NCBI GenBank assembly: GCA_015494185.1
Contig: WGBT01000053.1
Coordinates: 1-5,153, forward strand
DNA: 5,153 bases
Direction of reading: 5' to 3'
Source: Hyphomicrobiales bacterium
GTDB taxonomy: Bacteria; Pseudomonadota; Alphaproteobacteria; Rhizobiales; S144-35
The translations under genes were made by a program, and so were the position numbers. The notes under the pieces were generated by a model. That model was not told where the DNA came from. It worked only from the letters and a program-made list of their open reading frames with translations, and ran no database searches. Positions 4,476-5,153 of the stretch are shown piece after piece; positions within the stretch are counted from its first letter, which is position 1; every line of letters starts with the position of its first letter.

Positions 4476-5153
4476 ATGTGTGCGCATTTGAATAGTCTTG
4501 ATCTGCCTGGTGCGCCAAGGGATTGTCGGGTTGTCGTTGCGATGTCGGGTGGTGTGGATTCCAGCGTCACGGCAGCTTTATTGAAAGATCAGGGCTATGA
4601 TGTGATTGGCATTACATTGCAGCTTTATGATCACGGCAAAGCGGTGCACCGGGTTGGGGCCTGTTGTGCGGGACAGGATATTCACGATGCGCGCCGGGTT
4701 GCGGAAAAGCTTGGCATTCCCCATTATGTCTTGGATTATGAAAAACGTTTTTCCGATCAGGTGATCGAGGCATTTGCCGAAAGTTATATTGCTGGGCAAA
4801 CGCCCATTCCTTGCGTCACCTGCAATCAGGAGATCAAATTCAAGGACTTGTTGACAACCGCACGGGAGTTGGGAGCGGATGCTCTGGCGACGGGGCATTA
4901 TGTCGCAAGCCGGGCGGGAAAGGCAGGGCGGGAAATGTACCGGGCGCGGGATTTGGACCGCGACCAGAGTTATTTTCTGTTTTCGACAACCCAAGAACAG
5001 CTGAATTTTTTGCGTTTTCCTTTGGGGCATCTCACCAAGGATGAAACGCGCCGGTTGGCGGCTGATTTCGGGCTTGATATCGCCATGAAGCCGGACAGTC
5101 AGGATATTTGTTTCGTTCCTTCCGGAAAATATAGTTCTATCATTGAAAAATTG
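4476..5153 (+). CDS. mnmA: tRNA-specific 2-thiouridylase MnmA (3' end beyond the window)
   Basis: MnmA uses ATP to adenylate U34 of tRNA-Lys, tRNA-Glu and tRNA-Gln, then adds sulfur passed along a relay, giving the s2U34 wobble base. The 226 visible codons cover the N-terminal adenylation domain. They include the PP-loop SGGVDSS at 24-30, CNQEIKF with catalytic Cys116, ATGHY at 138-142, DQSYFL at 163-168, and SQDICF with the second catalytic Cys212. These cysteines correspond to the pair known in E. coli MnmA (C102 and C199). The family usually runs to about 360-400 residues, so roughly the last 40 percent is missing at the window edge rather than by mutation. ATG 4476 is the first in-frame ATG and follows AGGAA at 4461-4465. 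The protein is cytosolic and would work with a cysteine desulfurase. The gene is divergent from sciP. Confidence 0.96.
   Translation, partial: MCAHLNSLDLPGAPRDCRVVVAMSGGVDSSVTAALLKDQGYDVIGITLQLYDHGKAVHRVGACCAGQDIHDARRVAEKLGIPHYVLDYEKRFSDQVIEAFAESYIAGQTPIPCVTCNQEIKFKDLLTTARELGADALATGHYVASRAGKAGREMYRARDLDRDQSYFLFSTTQEQLNFLRFPLGHLTKDETRRLAADFGLDIAMKPDSQDICFVPSGKYSSIIEKL

Noticed and set aside
4442..4495. Mini-ORF of 17 codons (MQNRKGKEF...) overlapping the mnmA start
   Set aside because: It has no Shine-Dalgarno sequence and contains the mnmA ribosome binding site. It is most likely chance.
4133..4570. Minus-strand open frames between sciP and mnmA (4063-4413 and 4133-4570)
   Set aside because: The translations lack recognisable domains, the frames overlap each other, and the longer one runs over the mnmA start and its PP-loop.

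Overview
The window looks like a chromosomal segment of an alphaproteobacterium. The strongest marker is a complete SciP/DUF1153 protein at 3645-3950 on the minus strand, a family tied to the alphaproteobacterial CtrA cell-cycle circuit. The GC-rich coding style, a MnmA with alphaproteobacterial features and an intergenic repeat of CCGAAAACGG-type hairpins agree with this. The species cannot be named from the sequence.

Layout. Positions 12-1522 (+) hold a two-gene operon: a soluble von Willebrand factor A (VWA) protein with a readable MIDAS metal site, then, 20 bases later, a membrane-anchored protein with a C-terminal J-domain. A short hairpin at 1532-1550 may end it. Positions 1523-1931 are non-coding and dominated by repeat-like structure: two related small hairpins (1576-1640) and a long inverted repeat (1660-1809). 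The inverted repeat has a perfect 25-bp inner stem, a perfect 14-bp outer stem and two mini-hairpins at its tip. A calcineurin-like metallophosphoesterase of the CpdA/class III type follows at 1932-2735 (+). After a 147-base gap with small palindromes comes a lipoprotein gene of unknown function (2883-3638, +). It converges on sciP, and the two stop codons are six bases apart. A hairpin over both stops, followed by a T-rich run on the minus strand, is a good terminator candidate for sciP.

Positions 3951-4475 lie between the divergent sciP and mnmA genes. I find no convincing gene there. The stretch contains a near-consensus CtrA box (TTAA-N7-CTAA), two inverted repeats that could fold in RNA, and a tandem 11-mer. 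The window ends inside mnmA, the tRNA-U34 2-thiouridylase (226 codons visible; PP-loop and both catalytic cysteines present).

Functionally the genes are mostly housekeeping and regulatory: tRNA modification, CtrA-linked cell-cycle control, a phosphodiesterase, an envelope lipoprotein and a VWA/J-protein pair. I see no transposase, phage gene, CRISPR array or defence system. The most unusual structure is the long branched inverted repeat at 1660-1809.
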